From contig UQUG01000049.1 of NCBI GenBank assembly GCA_900544205.1, positions 1 to 13,789 on the forward strand: DNA of 13,789 nucleotides. Direction: 5' to 3'. This document shows positions 4,746 to 11,049 of this stretch, piece by piece. Below the pieces are notes generated by a model. The model was not told the DNA's origin. It did not search any database and was given only the letters and a program-made list of their open reading frames with translations. Both the position numbers and the translations under genes were made by a program. The DNA is from an uncultured Collinsella sp. Lineage in GTDB: Bacteria > Actinomycetota > Coriobacteriia > Coriobacteriales > Coriobacteriaceae. The stretch's first letter is position 1, and each line of letters opens with the position of its first letter.

Positions 4746-6440
4746 ATGGCAACTGTTGCCGCACCTATCGACGCTACGTCGACCGCCGCTTGGAAGGCGC
4801 TCGAGGCCCATCAGGAGAAGCTCGAGGCCGAGGGTATCGACCTTAAGGCATGGTTCGCTGCCGATGCGGAGCGCGTGAACAAGCTGAGCTTTGATGCCGG
4901 CGACCTGCACTTCGATCTGTCCAAGAACCTGGTGACCGATGAGACCGTCAAGCTGCTGTGCGATCTTGCCCGCGAGGTGAAGCTCGAGGAGCGCCGCGAC
5001 GCCATGTTCTCCGGCGAGCACATCAACACCACCGAGGACCGCGCCGTCCTGCACACCGCGCTTCGTCGCCCGGCAAGCGAGAAGGGCCAGCTCATTGTCG
5101 ACGGCCAGGACGTCGTCGCCGACGTGCACGAGGTCCTCGACCGCATGTATGCCTTCGCCGAGCGCGTGCGCTCCGGTGAGTGGAAGGGCGTTACCGGCAA
5201 GAAGATCGAGCACCTGGTGTCCATCGGCATCGGCGGCTCCGATCTGGGCCCGGTCATGGCTTACGAGGCTCTGCGTCCCTATGCTGACGCCGGTATCGAC
5301 TGCCGCTACATCTCCAACATCGATCCCAACGACCAGGCCGAGAAGCTTAAGGGTTTGGACCCCGAGACCACGCTCGTGATCATCGTCTCCAAGACCTTCA
5401 CCACGCTCGAGACCCTCACCAACGCTCGCGAGGTCAAGACCTGGATGCTCGAGCAGCTCAAGGCTCAGGGCGCCATCGACGGCTCCGATGAGCAGAACGC
5501 CGAGGCCGTGGCAAAGCACTTCGTCGCCGTCTCCACCGCGCTCGAGAAGGTCGAGGCCTTCGGCATCGACCCTGCCAACGCCTTCGGTTTCTGGAACTGG
5601 GTCGGCGGCCGCTATTCTGTCGACTCCGCCGTGGGCCTGTCGCTGATCGTCGTGCTCGGCCCCGAGCGTTTCCAGCAGTTCCTCGAGGGCTTCCACGCCA
5701 TCGACGAGTACTTCTGCAATACCCCGCTCGAGAACAACGCCGTCGCGCTGATGGGCCTGCTCAACGTCTGGTACGTCAACTTCTTCGGTTCCAAGAGCCA
5801 CGCCGTGCTGCCGTACTGCCAGTACCTGCATCGTTTCCCGGCCTACCTGCAGCAGCTCACCATGGAGTCCAACGGCAAGCATGTCCGCTGGGACGGCAGC
5901 GCCGTGACCTCCGACACCGGTGAGATCTTCTGGGGCGAGCCCGGCACCAACGGTCAGCACGCCTTCTACCAGCTGCTGCACCAGGGCACCGTGGTGGTCC
6001 CGGCCGATTTCATCGCCTTCGCCAATACCGCAAACCCTGCGACCGACAGCGGCCAGGATGTCCACGAGCTGTTCCTGGGCAACTTCCTGGCCCAGACCAA
6101 GGCGCTCGCCTTTGGTAAGACGGCCGACGAGGTTCGTGCCGAGGGCACGCCCGAGCAGATCGTCCCGGCTCGCTGCTTTGAGGGTAACCGTCCGACGACC
6201 TCGATCTTTGGCGACACGCTGACCCCGTTCGCACTCGGCGAGCTCATCGCCCTGTACGAGCACATCACGTTTGTCGAGGGCACGGTCTGGGGCATCGACT
6301 CCTACGACCAGTGGGGCGTCGAGCTGGGCAAGCAGCTTGCCAAGCAGATCACCCCGGCCTTCCACGACGACGCCGCCAAGGCCGAGCAGGACGCTTCGAC
6401 CCAGGCGCTCATCGAGTTCTATCGCGCGCATCGCAAGTAG
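4746..6440 (+). CDS. pgi: Glucose-6-phosphate isomerase
   Basis: Interconverts glucose 6-phosphate and fructose 6-phosphate in glycolysis and gluconeogenesis; cytoplasmic. The 564-aa length is normal for the long bacterial form. Signatures: sugar-phosphate loop IGIGGSDLGP (160-169), SKTFTTLET (215-223), FWNWVGGRYSVDSAVG (282-297), the catalytic-glutamate segment TMESNGKHV, the catalytic-histidine segment PGTNGQHAFYQLLHQG, and the C-terminal WGVELGKQLA with the conserved lysine. The start at ATG 4746 is set by GAGGAGG ending 5 bases upstream. An in-frame ATG at 4719 lies in a hairpin arm with a ribosome site abutting it and is unlikely. The gene ends in ten codons that occur again at 9916-9945. 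A strong terminator follows. The codon usage is strongly biased to C/G-ending codons, as expected for a highly expressed gene. A 583-codon open frame on the opposite strand is a by-product of this bias. Confidence 0.98.
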   Translation: MATVAAPIDATSTAAWKALEAHQEKLEAEGIDLKAWFAADAERVNKLSFDAGDLHFDLSKNLVTDETVKLLCDLAREVKLEERRDAMFSGEHINTTEDRAVLHTALRRPASEKGQLIVDGQDVVADVHEVLDRMYAFAERVRSGEWKGVTGKKIEHLVSIGIGGSDLGPVMAYEALRPYADAGIDCRYISNIDPNDQAEKLKGLDPETTLVIIVSKTFTTLETLTNAREVKTWMLEQLKAQGAIDGSDEQNAEAVAKHFVAVSTALEKVEAFGIDPANAFGFWNWVGGRYSVDSAVGLSLIVVLGPERFQQFLEGFHAIDEYFCNTPLENNAVALMGLLNVWYVNFFGSKSHAVLPYCQYLHRFPAYLQQLTMESNGKHVRWDGSAVTSDTGEIFWGEPGTNGQHAFYQLLHQGTVVVPADFIAFANTANPATDSGQDVHELFLGNFLAQTKALAFGKTADEVRAEGTPEQIVPARCFEGNRPTTSIFGDTLTPFALGELIALYEHITFVEGTVWGIDSYDQWGVELGKQLAKQITPAFHDDAAKAEQDASTQALIEFYRAHRK

Positions 6441-6442
6441 TC
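6411..6442 (+). repeat. Direct repeat at pgi 3' end, left copy (attL-like)
   Basis: The last ten codons of pgi plus two bases, from ATCGAG to AAGTAGTC, match 9916-9947 at 28 of 32 positions in the same orientation. Three of the four differences are synonymous or near-silent at the protein level (IEFYRAHRK here, IEFYRAHCK there). Such duplications of a gene's 3' end are typical of att sites of elements that integrate into a conserved gene and restore its coding end. Confidence 0.65.
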
Positions 6443-6473
6443 GCTGCTGTTAACGTATCGCGCCTTATAGTCA

Positions 6474-6512
6474 GGGGCCCGTATCCTATCGGATGCGGGT
6501 CCCTTTGCTTTT
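6474..6512 (+). terminator. Terminator of pgi
   Basis: A 13-bp stem, GGGGCCCGTATCC with GGATGCGGGTCCC (including G-U pairs), has a four-base loop TATC and is followed by TTTGCTTTT. It lies 33 bp after the pgi stop codon. It closely resembles the hairpin at 9975-10012. Confidence 0.85.
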
Positions 6513-6582
6513 GCCGTGGTCCCGGGGCGCACGGCCTTTGTGGAACATCGCCGGGGCGTCGCGCGCTGCGAGAACCCTGCGC

Positions 6583-7887
6583 CTAGATCTCGGCCTCCGC
6601 ATGGCCTCGCTGCGCCTCGGGCAGCTCCCCGTAGAGCGGATGGTCTTCGAGCCTAAAGCGCTCGACCTGTTCGGGAGTGCGACCGCGTACAAAGAGCCAC
6701 GAGCGATCGATCGGCGTCGCCATGAGCGTGCTGGGCAGCGCGTCGGCGCGGTCGGAAAACACCCGGGCACTCTCGGGATCCTGGAACGCCAGCACCAGAT
6801 GCGTGTCGCAGTTGCCCATGATGGAGCGTGCGCGTGTCTCGCCATAGAGCGCATCGAGCTGGTTGGTCGACTGCAGCAGCAGCGTTGCCCAGATGTTGCG
6901 GCTTCGGATAATCGAGAGCACGTTGTCGATCTGGGGGATCTGCAGATTTGCGAAGTCATCGAGCATAAAGCGCACGGGCACGGGCAGGCTGCCGTCGGGC
7001 TGCCTATCGGCCTCACGAATGAGGCCCATAAACGCTTGCGTAATAAAGAGGCCGGTCAGCGGATCGAGATTGCGGTCAATATCGCTTACGGTTACAAACA
7101 GGGCGCAGGGGGTGTGTCCCATGGAAGCGAAGTCCACCTGATGGCACTCACGATAGAGCTGTGCCGCACCGTCGAATCCCAGACACATGACCTTTTCGGC
7201 AAGGATGCCGACGATGCTCGCGTGCATGCGCTCGGCATTTTGCGTAATGGCGTAGCGCCGCCATAGCGAGAGGGCATAGCTTTGGGGGTCGGTCGTGATC
7301 AGATCGTCAAACAATCGGGCCGTGGCACCGTCCTGCAGGTGCTCGATCAGCTTGATGACCGAGCTGATCGTCTGCTCGTCGGCGGGTAGCTGTTCGGTGA
7401 CGTAGGCGATAAGACACGACAGCAGGTTTGCCGCCGCATGATCCCAAAAAGGCTGGTTGTTGTCCTCGATGGGGCAGATGGCCTTTGCCACCGAGAGGAT
7501 GTCCTGCTGGTTGGGCCTGCCGTCCGCCTTGCGGCGAATGTGCCTCAGGGGGTTGTAGCCGCAGCGCTCGATGCCGGGCGCAAGGGCCGGGACGGTGTTG
7601 AGGTCGGCGAAGTTGAGACATTGCACGCGGTAACCGTGGGCTGCCAGCACGGGTCCCACTTCGCGACAGAGCGTGCCTTTGGTGTCGAGCACGATGTAGC
7701 TTGCGTTCATTTGCAGCAGGTTGGGCTTGAGGACGTTTCGGGTCTTGCCGGCTCCCGAGGGGCCGATCACAAGTGCGTTGTTGTTGAGTCCCGTTTGGCG
7801 GGTGTCGCAGGAAAGCGTTCGATCCTTGGCGAGGATGGTGGACGATGCGGACTTAGATGCGGCGAGGCGGCTGGCGAGGTTAGACAT
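6583..7887 (-). CDS. VirD4/TraG-like coupling ATPase without membrane domain
   Basis: 434-aa protein of the type IV secretion coupling-protein (T4CP) family, which in conjugation couples the DNA-relaxase complex to the secretion channel by ATP hydrolysis. Walker A is GPSGAGKT (42-49), followed by NASYIVLDTKG (61-71). The family segments YNPL (111-114) and PFWDHAAANLL (147-157) are present. Walker B is RFMLDDFANL (306-315), and the sensor-like segment LLQSTNQL (337-344) follows. Typical members have about 600 aa with N-terminal transmembrane helices. Here the ATPase begins within 40 residues of the start and no hydrophobic helix is visible, so it should be soluble. The start at 7887 has AAGGAGG (7894-7900) upstream; ATG overlaps the end of the clpP-like gene by 8 bases, showing translational coupling. 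It is the last gene of the element's operon. Confidence 0.85.
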   Translation of the reverse strand: MSNLASRLAASKSASSTILAKDRTLSCDTRQTGLNNNALVIGPSGAGKTRNVLKPNLLQMNASYIVLDTKGTLCREVGPVLAAHGYRVQCLNFADLNTVPALAPGIERCGYNPLRHIRRKADGRPNQQDILSVAKAICPIEDNNQPFWDHAAANLLSCLIAYVTEQLPADEQTISSVIKLIEHLQDGATARLFDDLITTDPQSYALSLWRRYAITQNAERMHASIVGILAEKVMCLGFDGAAQLYRECHQVDFASMGHTPCALFVTVSDIDRNLDPLTGLFITQAFMGLIREADRQPDGSLPVPVRFMLDDFANLQIPQIDNVLSIIRSRNIWATLLLQSTNQLDALYGETRARSIMGNCDTHLVLAFQDPESARVFSDRADALPSTLMATPIDRSWLFVRGRTPEQVERFRLEDHPLYGELPEAQRGHAEAEI

Positions 7888-8497
7888 GGGCGACCTCCTT
7901 GGTGGTCGAGAGGATTTCGTGGGCAAAGCCGAGCTCGACGGCGCGCTCGGCCGAAAGGTAGGTGTCTTTTGCAGTGAGGGACTGGATGCGCTTGGGCGTG
8001 AGGCCGCTGCGGTCCGAGAGGATTTGCGTGAGGGTCTTGCGGGTCTGCATGAGACGCCGGCTGGTTTCTTGCAGCGCAAGTGCCGAGCCGCCTGCCCCCT
8101 GGGGGATCAGCGGGTCGTGAATCATGAGCTCTGCATGGGGCGCCATACGGCGATCGTCGCCGCCCATAAAGATCACGGCGCCCATGGACGCGGCGAATTC
8201 CAGACAGACGGTGCGGATGGGGCACGATGCGAGGCGCATGGCGTCATAGATCGCAAGGCCCGATCGCACGCTTCCGCCGGCGCTGGCGACAAATATGGTG
8301 ATGGGGCGGCTGGGGTCGGTGGCATCGAGCAGGCGGATCTGCTGGCATAGGTCGTGGGCCATCGGGGTTTCGATGTTTCCCATGACGGAGAGCTCGCGAC
8401 GGGCGAGCATCTCATCGTAAATGCTGGTGAGCGTGATACCTCGGGCGGATTCACGCATGGTGAGGGGGCTGATGATGGGGGAATGATTGGTGTCCAT
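7880..8497 (-). CDS. ClpP-like serine protease (S14 family)
   Basis: 205-aa protein with the ClpP fold. The oxyanion and strand motif ASAGGSVRSGLAIYDAM is at 71-87, the nucleophile is in FAASMGAV (S104), the histidine is in MIHDP (H127), and the aspartate is in AKDTYLSAERAVELG (D178). The full Ser-His-Asp triad is therefore kept, with spacings close to those of E. coli ClpP. Differences from housekeeping ClpP (the glutamine before AASMG is replaced, and a shorter handle precedes H127) point to an accessory paralogue. Such paralogues also occur as phage prohead proteases, but no capsid genes are near. The start at 8497 has AAAGGAG five bases upstream. The gene overlaps the coupling-ATPase start by 8 bases. 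A partner unfoldase (ClpX/ClpA) is not encoded here; a role in processing or degrading a transfer protein is only inference. Confidence 0.88.
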   Translation of the reverse strand: MDTNHSPIISPLTMRESARGITLTSIYDEMLARRELSVMGNIETPMAHDLCQQIRLLDATDPSRPITIFVASAGGSVRSGLAIYDAMRLASCPIRTVCLEFAASMGAVIFMGGDDRRMAPHAELMIHDPLIPQGAGGSALALQETSRRLMQTRKTLTQILSDRSGLTPKRIQSLTAKDTYLSAERAVELGFAHEILSTTKEVAHV

Positions 8498-8560
8498 GAG
8501 GACTCCTTTCTGTTGGTTGTGTTGTGGAATAGGATTGTTGCCCGCGGAGGGGCTGGCGGG

Positions 8561-9451
8561 CTACAGGGTTCGTCCGAGCCTGAGATCGAGCTCGGTTGTG
8601 GGGCAGGCTGCCTGTTCGTGCGGCTCGCAAGCGCCAAGGACTCCAAAGCGATGGAGCGTTGCGACGGGCGTGGTGTAGGCGAGCCGCAGCTGATGCTCGA
8701 CAGGGGCACATCCGTCATTTTTGTAATGAGCCGCGTAGTACTGCGCGATGCTGGCGTTCATCTCGCTGCCATTGCGATGGCGCTCAAACTGGCGTCTGCA
8801 GGTTTCGATGATCTTTGCTACCGACTTGGGTGCCGTCGCGGGAACAAGGGCGAGATAGCCCTCAAATAGCTCGTTGATGCTCAGAAGGCACAGCAGGTCG
8901 ATCAGCGTCCTTATGGCTGCTCCCTCGGCGGAAAAGTGCGCGGTCATGCGGTTATATCGGTTGCGGTCGACGATGGCCGCATGGGGTCTTGGAGTTTTCT
9001 GCCCCGTGGTCCCGGGCTTTTGCCGCGCCTGTGTATTGAGCTCGACGTTGCAGCGCTTGAGGCCGTCCAACGGAAGGAACAGTGCGGTGCGCAGGGTGTT
9101 CCGCTTACTTTCGAGTTCATGACGCTCGTCGGGTTCCCATTCGAGCTTGAGTTTCGTGTCGAGCGCCGTAAGCATATGGGCTAGGCAGCCTACGGTAAGA
9201 ACGTACGAATCGTTGTCGCGTTTTGGGGCATAGGGGTCTGTCAGCTTGCGAATGTCGGGGTCGCCCATGATCTTTGTGCAGCGCTTCAGCAGTTGAGGGT
9301 GGTCGGCCAAGATCGTCGCGAGCGGTAGCGACGCGTAGTTCTTTATGGTCGCGGCGGCAAAGGCGGCGTCATATTCGTTTGCATATGCTCGCTCAATGCG
9401 GGCATCCAGAATGCTTTTCTTATCGCCGTCTTCAGCGTGGTGGTTTGTCAT
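8561..9451 (-). CDS. Hypothetical protein, first gene of the element operon
   Basis: 296-aa product that I do not recognise. It is mostly helical by composition, charged and soluble, with no signal peptide, membrane helix, Walker or zinc motif that I can see. The first ~30 residues are hydrophilic (many D, H, K and E). A basic stretch near residues 150-165 (QARQKPGTTGQKTPRPH) and another in the C-terminal third could contact nucleic acid, but this is speculation. The start at 9451 is chosen because GGAG lies five bases upstream; the frame stays open to 9607, but that extension is rich in repeated H, Q and I codons and covers the short-repeat leader. A 63-bp gap to the clpP-like gene contains a small GCCCGC/GCGGGC hairpin at the stop codon. 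Position as first gene of the operon would suit a replication, mobilisation or regulatory protein. Confidence 0.7.
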   Translation of the reverse strand: MTNHHAEDGDKKSILDARIERAYANEYDAAFAAATIKNYASLPLATILADHPQLLKRCTKIMGDPDIRKLTDPYAPKRDNDSYVLTVGCLAHMLTALDTKLKLEWEPDERHELESKRNTLRTALFLPLDGLKRCNVELNTQARQKPGTTGQKTPRPHAAIVDRNRYNRMTAHFSAEGAAIRTLIDLLCLLSINELFEGYLALVPATAPKSVAKIIETCRRQFERHRNGSEMNASIAQYYAAHYKNDGCAPVEHQLRLAYTTPVATLHRFGVLGACEPHEQAACPTTELDLRLGRTL

Positions 9452-9467
9452 AGCTTCTCCAATCGGT

Positions 9468-9531
9468 TGATGTTCGTGCTGTTTGTTGATGTGTTGGTTG
9501 TCGTGAGTGATGTGCTTGCCGTGGGTGATGT
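9468..9531. repeat. Four TGATGT repeats, iteron-like
   Basis: TGATGT occurs at 9468, 9487, 9508 and 9526 (spacings 19, 21 and 18 bp, close to two helical turns). The last two copies extend to GTGATGTGCT. They lie just upstream of the start of the unrecognised element gene. Regular spacing on one face of the helix suggests binding sites for a replication, transfer or regulatory protein, though low-complexity composition could also produce it. Confidence 0.4.
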
Positions 9532-9768
9532 GCTGACGTTGGGGTGCTATGCGGTTTTCAATGAGCCCGTGAGGCAGTTGCTGCAGGGGCGGGATGGAAC
9601 GGCCCATGCAAGGCGGAAGGCATCGTGCTCAAAATCGAGACAGCAATGCCCTGGGTGCCTCACATGTGGCAGTTACCTCATTAAGTTGTCATTGCGTTTG
9701 GGGTTGTACTTTGCCGATCTTCCTTCTCTTACACGCTGAAAACTGAAACTTCATATGCTCGATCTACT

Positions 9769-9791
9769 TAAAACCGCAACGGCGGTCTTTT
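9769..9791. terminator. Small bidirectional terminator-like hairpin
   Basis: A stem ACCGC/GCGGT with loop AACG is flanked by AAAA on the left and CTTTT on the right, so it could end transcripts in either direction. The stem is only 5 bp plus A-T pairs with a bulge. Confidence 0.4.
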
Positions 9792-9915
9792 ATCAACTTA
9801 TATGTCGGAACGTGTCTTTGCAAGTACTTTTTTGCGTTTGTTTCAAATGGGGTGGTTTTGCAACCGTCACGCGCCACGCTATGCGAACGTGCCCCGGCTC
9901 GGATAAGATGGTGCG

Positions 9916-9947
9916 ATCGAGTTCTACCGCGCTCACTGCAAGTAGTC
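9916..9947 (+). repeat. Direct repeat of pgi 3' end, right copy (attR-like)
   Basis: Matches 6411-6442 at 28 of 32 positions and would encode IEFYRAHCK followed by TAG. No isomerase sequence precedes it. It is followed, 29 bp on, by a perfect terminator of the same type as that behind pgi. This looks like the original chromosomal end of pgi displaced by insertion. Confidence 0.65.
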
Positions 9948-9974
9948 TTTGTTGCTGAGATAGGTCACGGCCGA

Positions 9975-10012
9975 AAGGGGCCCGTATCCCAACAGATACG
10001 GGCCCCTTGCTA
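9975..10012 (+). terminator. Displaced pgi-type terminator
   Basis: A perfect 14-bp stem, AAGGGGCCCGTATC with GATACGGGCCCCTT, has a six-base loop CCAACA and is followed by a T-rich tail. The stem core is the same as that of the pgi terminator at 6474-6512, but the loop differs. No gene end other than the pgi fragment lies upstream on the plus strand. Confidence 0.8.
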
Positions 10013-10085
10013 TTTAAATGGGCATGAGGGTGTATTGAGGGGGGATGTCTTGCTGTCGGCATCCGCGTGCGGTGCCATTCGCTGT

Positions 10086-10106
10086 CCGTAAATTATACGT
10101 TTACGG
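10086..10106. promoter_or_regulatory. Inverted repeat upstream of deoC
   Basis: CCGTAAA (10086-10092) and TTTACGG (10100-10106) form perfect 7-bp arms around the 7-bp spacer TTATACG. It lies about 120 bp before the deoC start codon, a plausible place for an operator or an upstream promoter (the spacer contains TATAC). The bound protein is unknown; deoxynucleoside operons are often controlled by DeoR-type repressors, but no such gene is here. Confidence 0.4.
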
Positions 10107-10225
10107 CTAATTTCATACCACTTGTCGGAATGCGGACGCTGTCCTTGCATGCCGGGCGTACATTGAACGTGGTTTTTCGCGTGAAGCCACGAATCGGTTG
10201 CCAGCCCTGAACAAGGAGGCCCAGC

Positions 10226-10900
10226 ATGACGCTTGCCAAACCCATCAATAAATACATCGACTATATCGATGCCCCCGAGGACACGTTTGAGCAGTATGTC
10301 GAGAAGGCGTTAAAGTACAACTTTCGCTGCGTATTTGCGAACCTGCAGGAGTACGAGACGGGCCGCGCCATGCTCGAGGGCTCTGACATCATCCTTGCCG
10401 GCGCTATCGACTTTCCCCAGGGCACTATGACGCTTGAGGAGAAGCTTGCGAGGTTTGAGGAATACGCTGCGTGTGGCTTTACCGAGATTGACTACGTTTT
10501 GAATCAGGGGTCGATCGAGAACCGCGATTTTGATGCCATCGAGCGCGAGATGACTACCATTGCTGATTTTTGTCGCGCGCATGGCATCACTGACAAGGTA
10601 ATCGTCGAGATGTGCAAGCTGGACGGCGACGACGCCGCCAAGCGCCGTGTATGCGAGATCGCGCTGGAGGCCAAGCCGGGATTCCTTAAGACATCGACCG
10701 GCAGAAGCTTTGGCGGTGCTAAGCTCGAGGACGTGCGGCTGATGCACGAGGTGCTCGGCGATGCCGTGGCAATCAAGGCGGCGGGCGGTATCCATAATTA
10801 CGAAGAGGCTTGCGCATTCATCGAGGCCGGCGCCAGCGCGTTAGGTGCATCGGCGGGCATCGCGATCGTCGAGGGCGCACCGACGGATGAGCGTCGCTAG
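10226..10900 (+). CDS. deoC: Deoxyribose-phosphate aldolase
   Basis: Cleaves 2-deoxyribose 5-phosphate to glyceraldehyde 3-phosphate and acetaldehyde, allowing use of deoxynucleosides as carbon source. The 224-aa TIM-barrel protein has the expected length. The Schiff-base lysine is K155 in PGFLKTSTG, the second active-site lysine is K184 in AIKAAGG, and the proton-relay aspartate is D89 in TEIDYVLN. The C-terminal phosphate-binding segment ALGASAGIAIV replaces the common RIGTSSG form. The N-terminal lead (KPINKYIDYIDAPEDT) differs from the best-known bacterial enzymes but fits a minor subfamily. The start at 10226 has AAGGAGG (10216-10222 region) upstream. It stands alone: a displaced terminator and the element precede it, and about 150 bp separate it from the next gene. 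Other deo genes are not in the window. Confidence 0.93.
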   Translation: MTLAKPINKYIDYIDAPEDTFEQYVEKALKYNFRCVFANLQEYETGRAMLEGSDIILAGAIDFPQGTMTLEEKLARFEEYAACGFTEIDYVLNQGSIENRDFDAIEREMTTIADFCRAHGITDKVIVEMCKLDGDDAAKRRVCEIALEAKPGFLKTSTGRSFGGAKLEDVRLMHEVLGDAVAIKAAGGIHNYEEACAFIEAGASALGASAGIAIVEGAPTDERR

Positions 10901-11049
10901 CAGACGTATTTGACCTGAGCGATAAAGCTTCACGACCACACGCCGTTCATGTTCGAGACAATATGACTTTTTGCCCGTTGTAAACGGAGTCGCGATGGGT
11001 GTTCTGTATGATGGCTCAGACAAGGTTGTTCAATGACAGGGAGGCATAT

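Larger units (their letters stand above)
6443..9915. mobile_element. Putative integrated element or remnant at the 3' end of pgi
   Basis: About 3.5 kb lying between two copies of the pgi 3' end. The three genes inside all run on the minus strand, opposite to the flanking housekeeping genes. They encode a VirD4/TraG-like coupling ATPase, a ClpP-like protease and an unrecognised protein; the first is a conjugation-type function. Each side is followed by a version of the same GGGGCCCGTATC terminator. No integrase, relaxase, replication protein or toxin-antitoxin pair was recognised, so it may be a deletion remnant, or be moved by helpers in trans. Exact ends are inferred from the repeats; strand-transfer points cannot be seen. 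Confidence 0.6.
9452..9915. other. Non-coding end of the element
   Basis: About 460 bp with no convincing gene. It holds the TGATGT repeats (9468-9531), an 8-bp palindrome CACATGTG (about 9661-9668) with partial outer symmetry TGCC/GGCA, and a small terminator-like hairpin (9769-9791). It then becomes AT-rich (about 9770-9860) before the pgi-like repeat. Open frames here lack ribosome sites. The leader promoter of the minus-strand operon, and any oriT or att core, would be expected here, but I cannot point to hexamers with confidence. Confidence 0.4.

Noticed and set aside
4680..6431. 583-codon open frame on the minus strand opposite pgi
   Set aside because: It is an antisense shadow produced by the strong codon bias of pgi. 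Its translation is low-complexity (L, V, G, D rich), and pgi is unmistakable on the other strand.
6513..6560. GCCGTG/CACGGC hairpin as an element terminus or terminator
   Set aside because: Six-base stem with an 11-base loop and only a weak T run. It is not repeated at the other end.
7880..8497. Phage prohead protease reading of the ClpP-like gene
   Set aside because: No portal, capsid or terminase gene is nearby. The coupled neighbour is a conjugation-type ATPase, and the sequence keeps the cytoplasmic ClpP motifs.
9437..9739. Plus-strand open frame of 100 codons in the element leader
   Set aside because: It overlaps the start of the minus-strand gene, its hydrophobic stretch comes from the GT-rich repeats, and it lacks a ribosome site.
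9755..9958. 67-codon plus-strand open frame running into the pgi-like tail
   Set aside because: No ribosome site, passes through a terminator-like hairpin, no recognisable protein. It reads the pgi tail in another frame.
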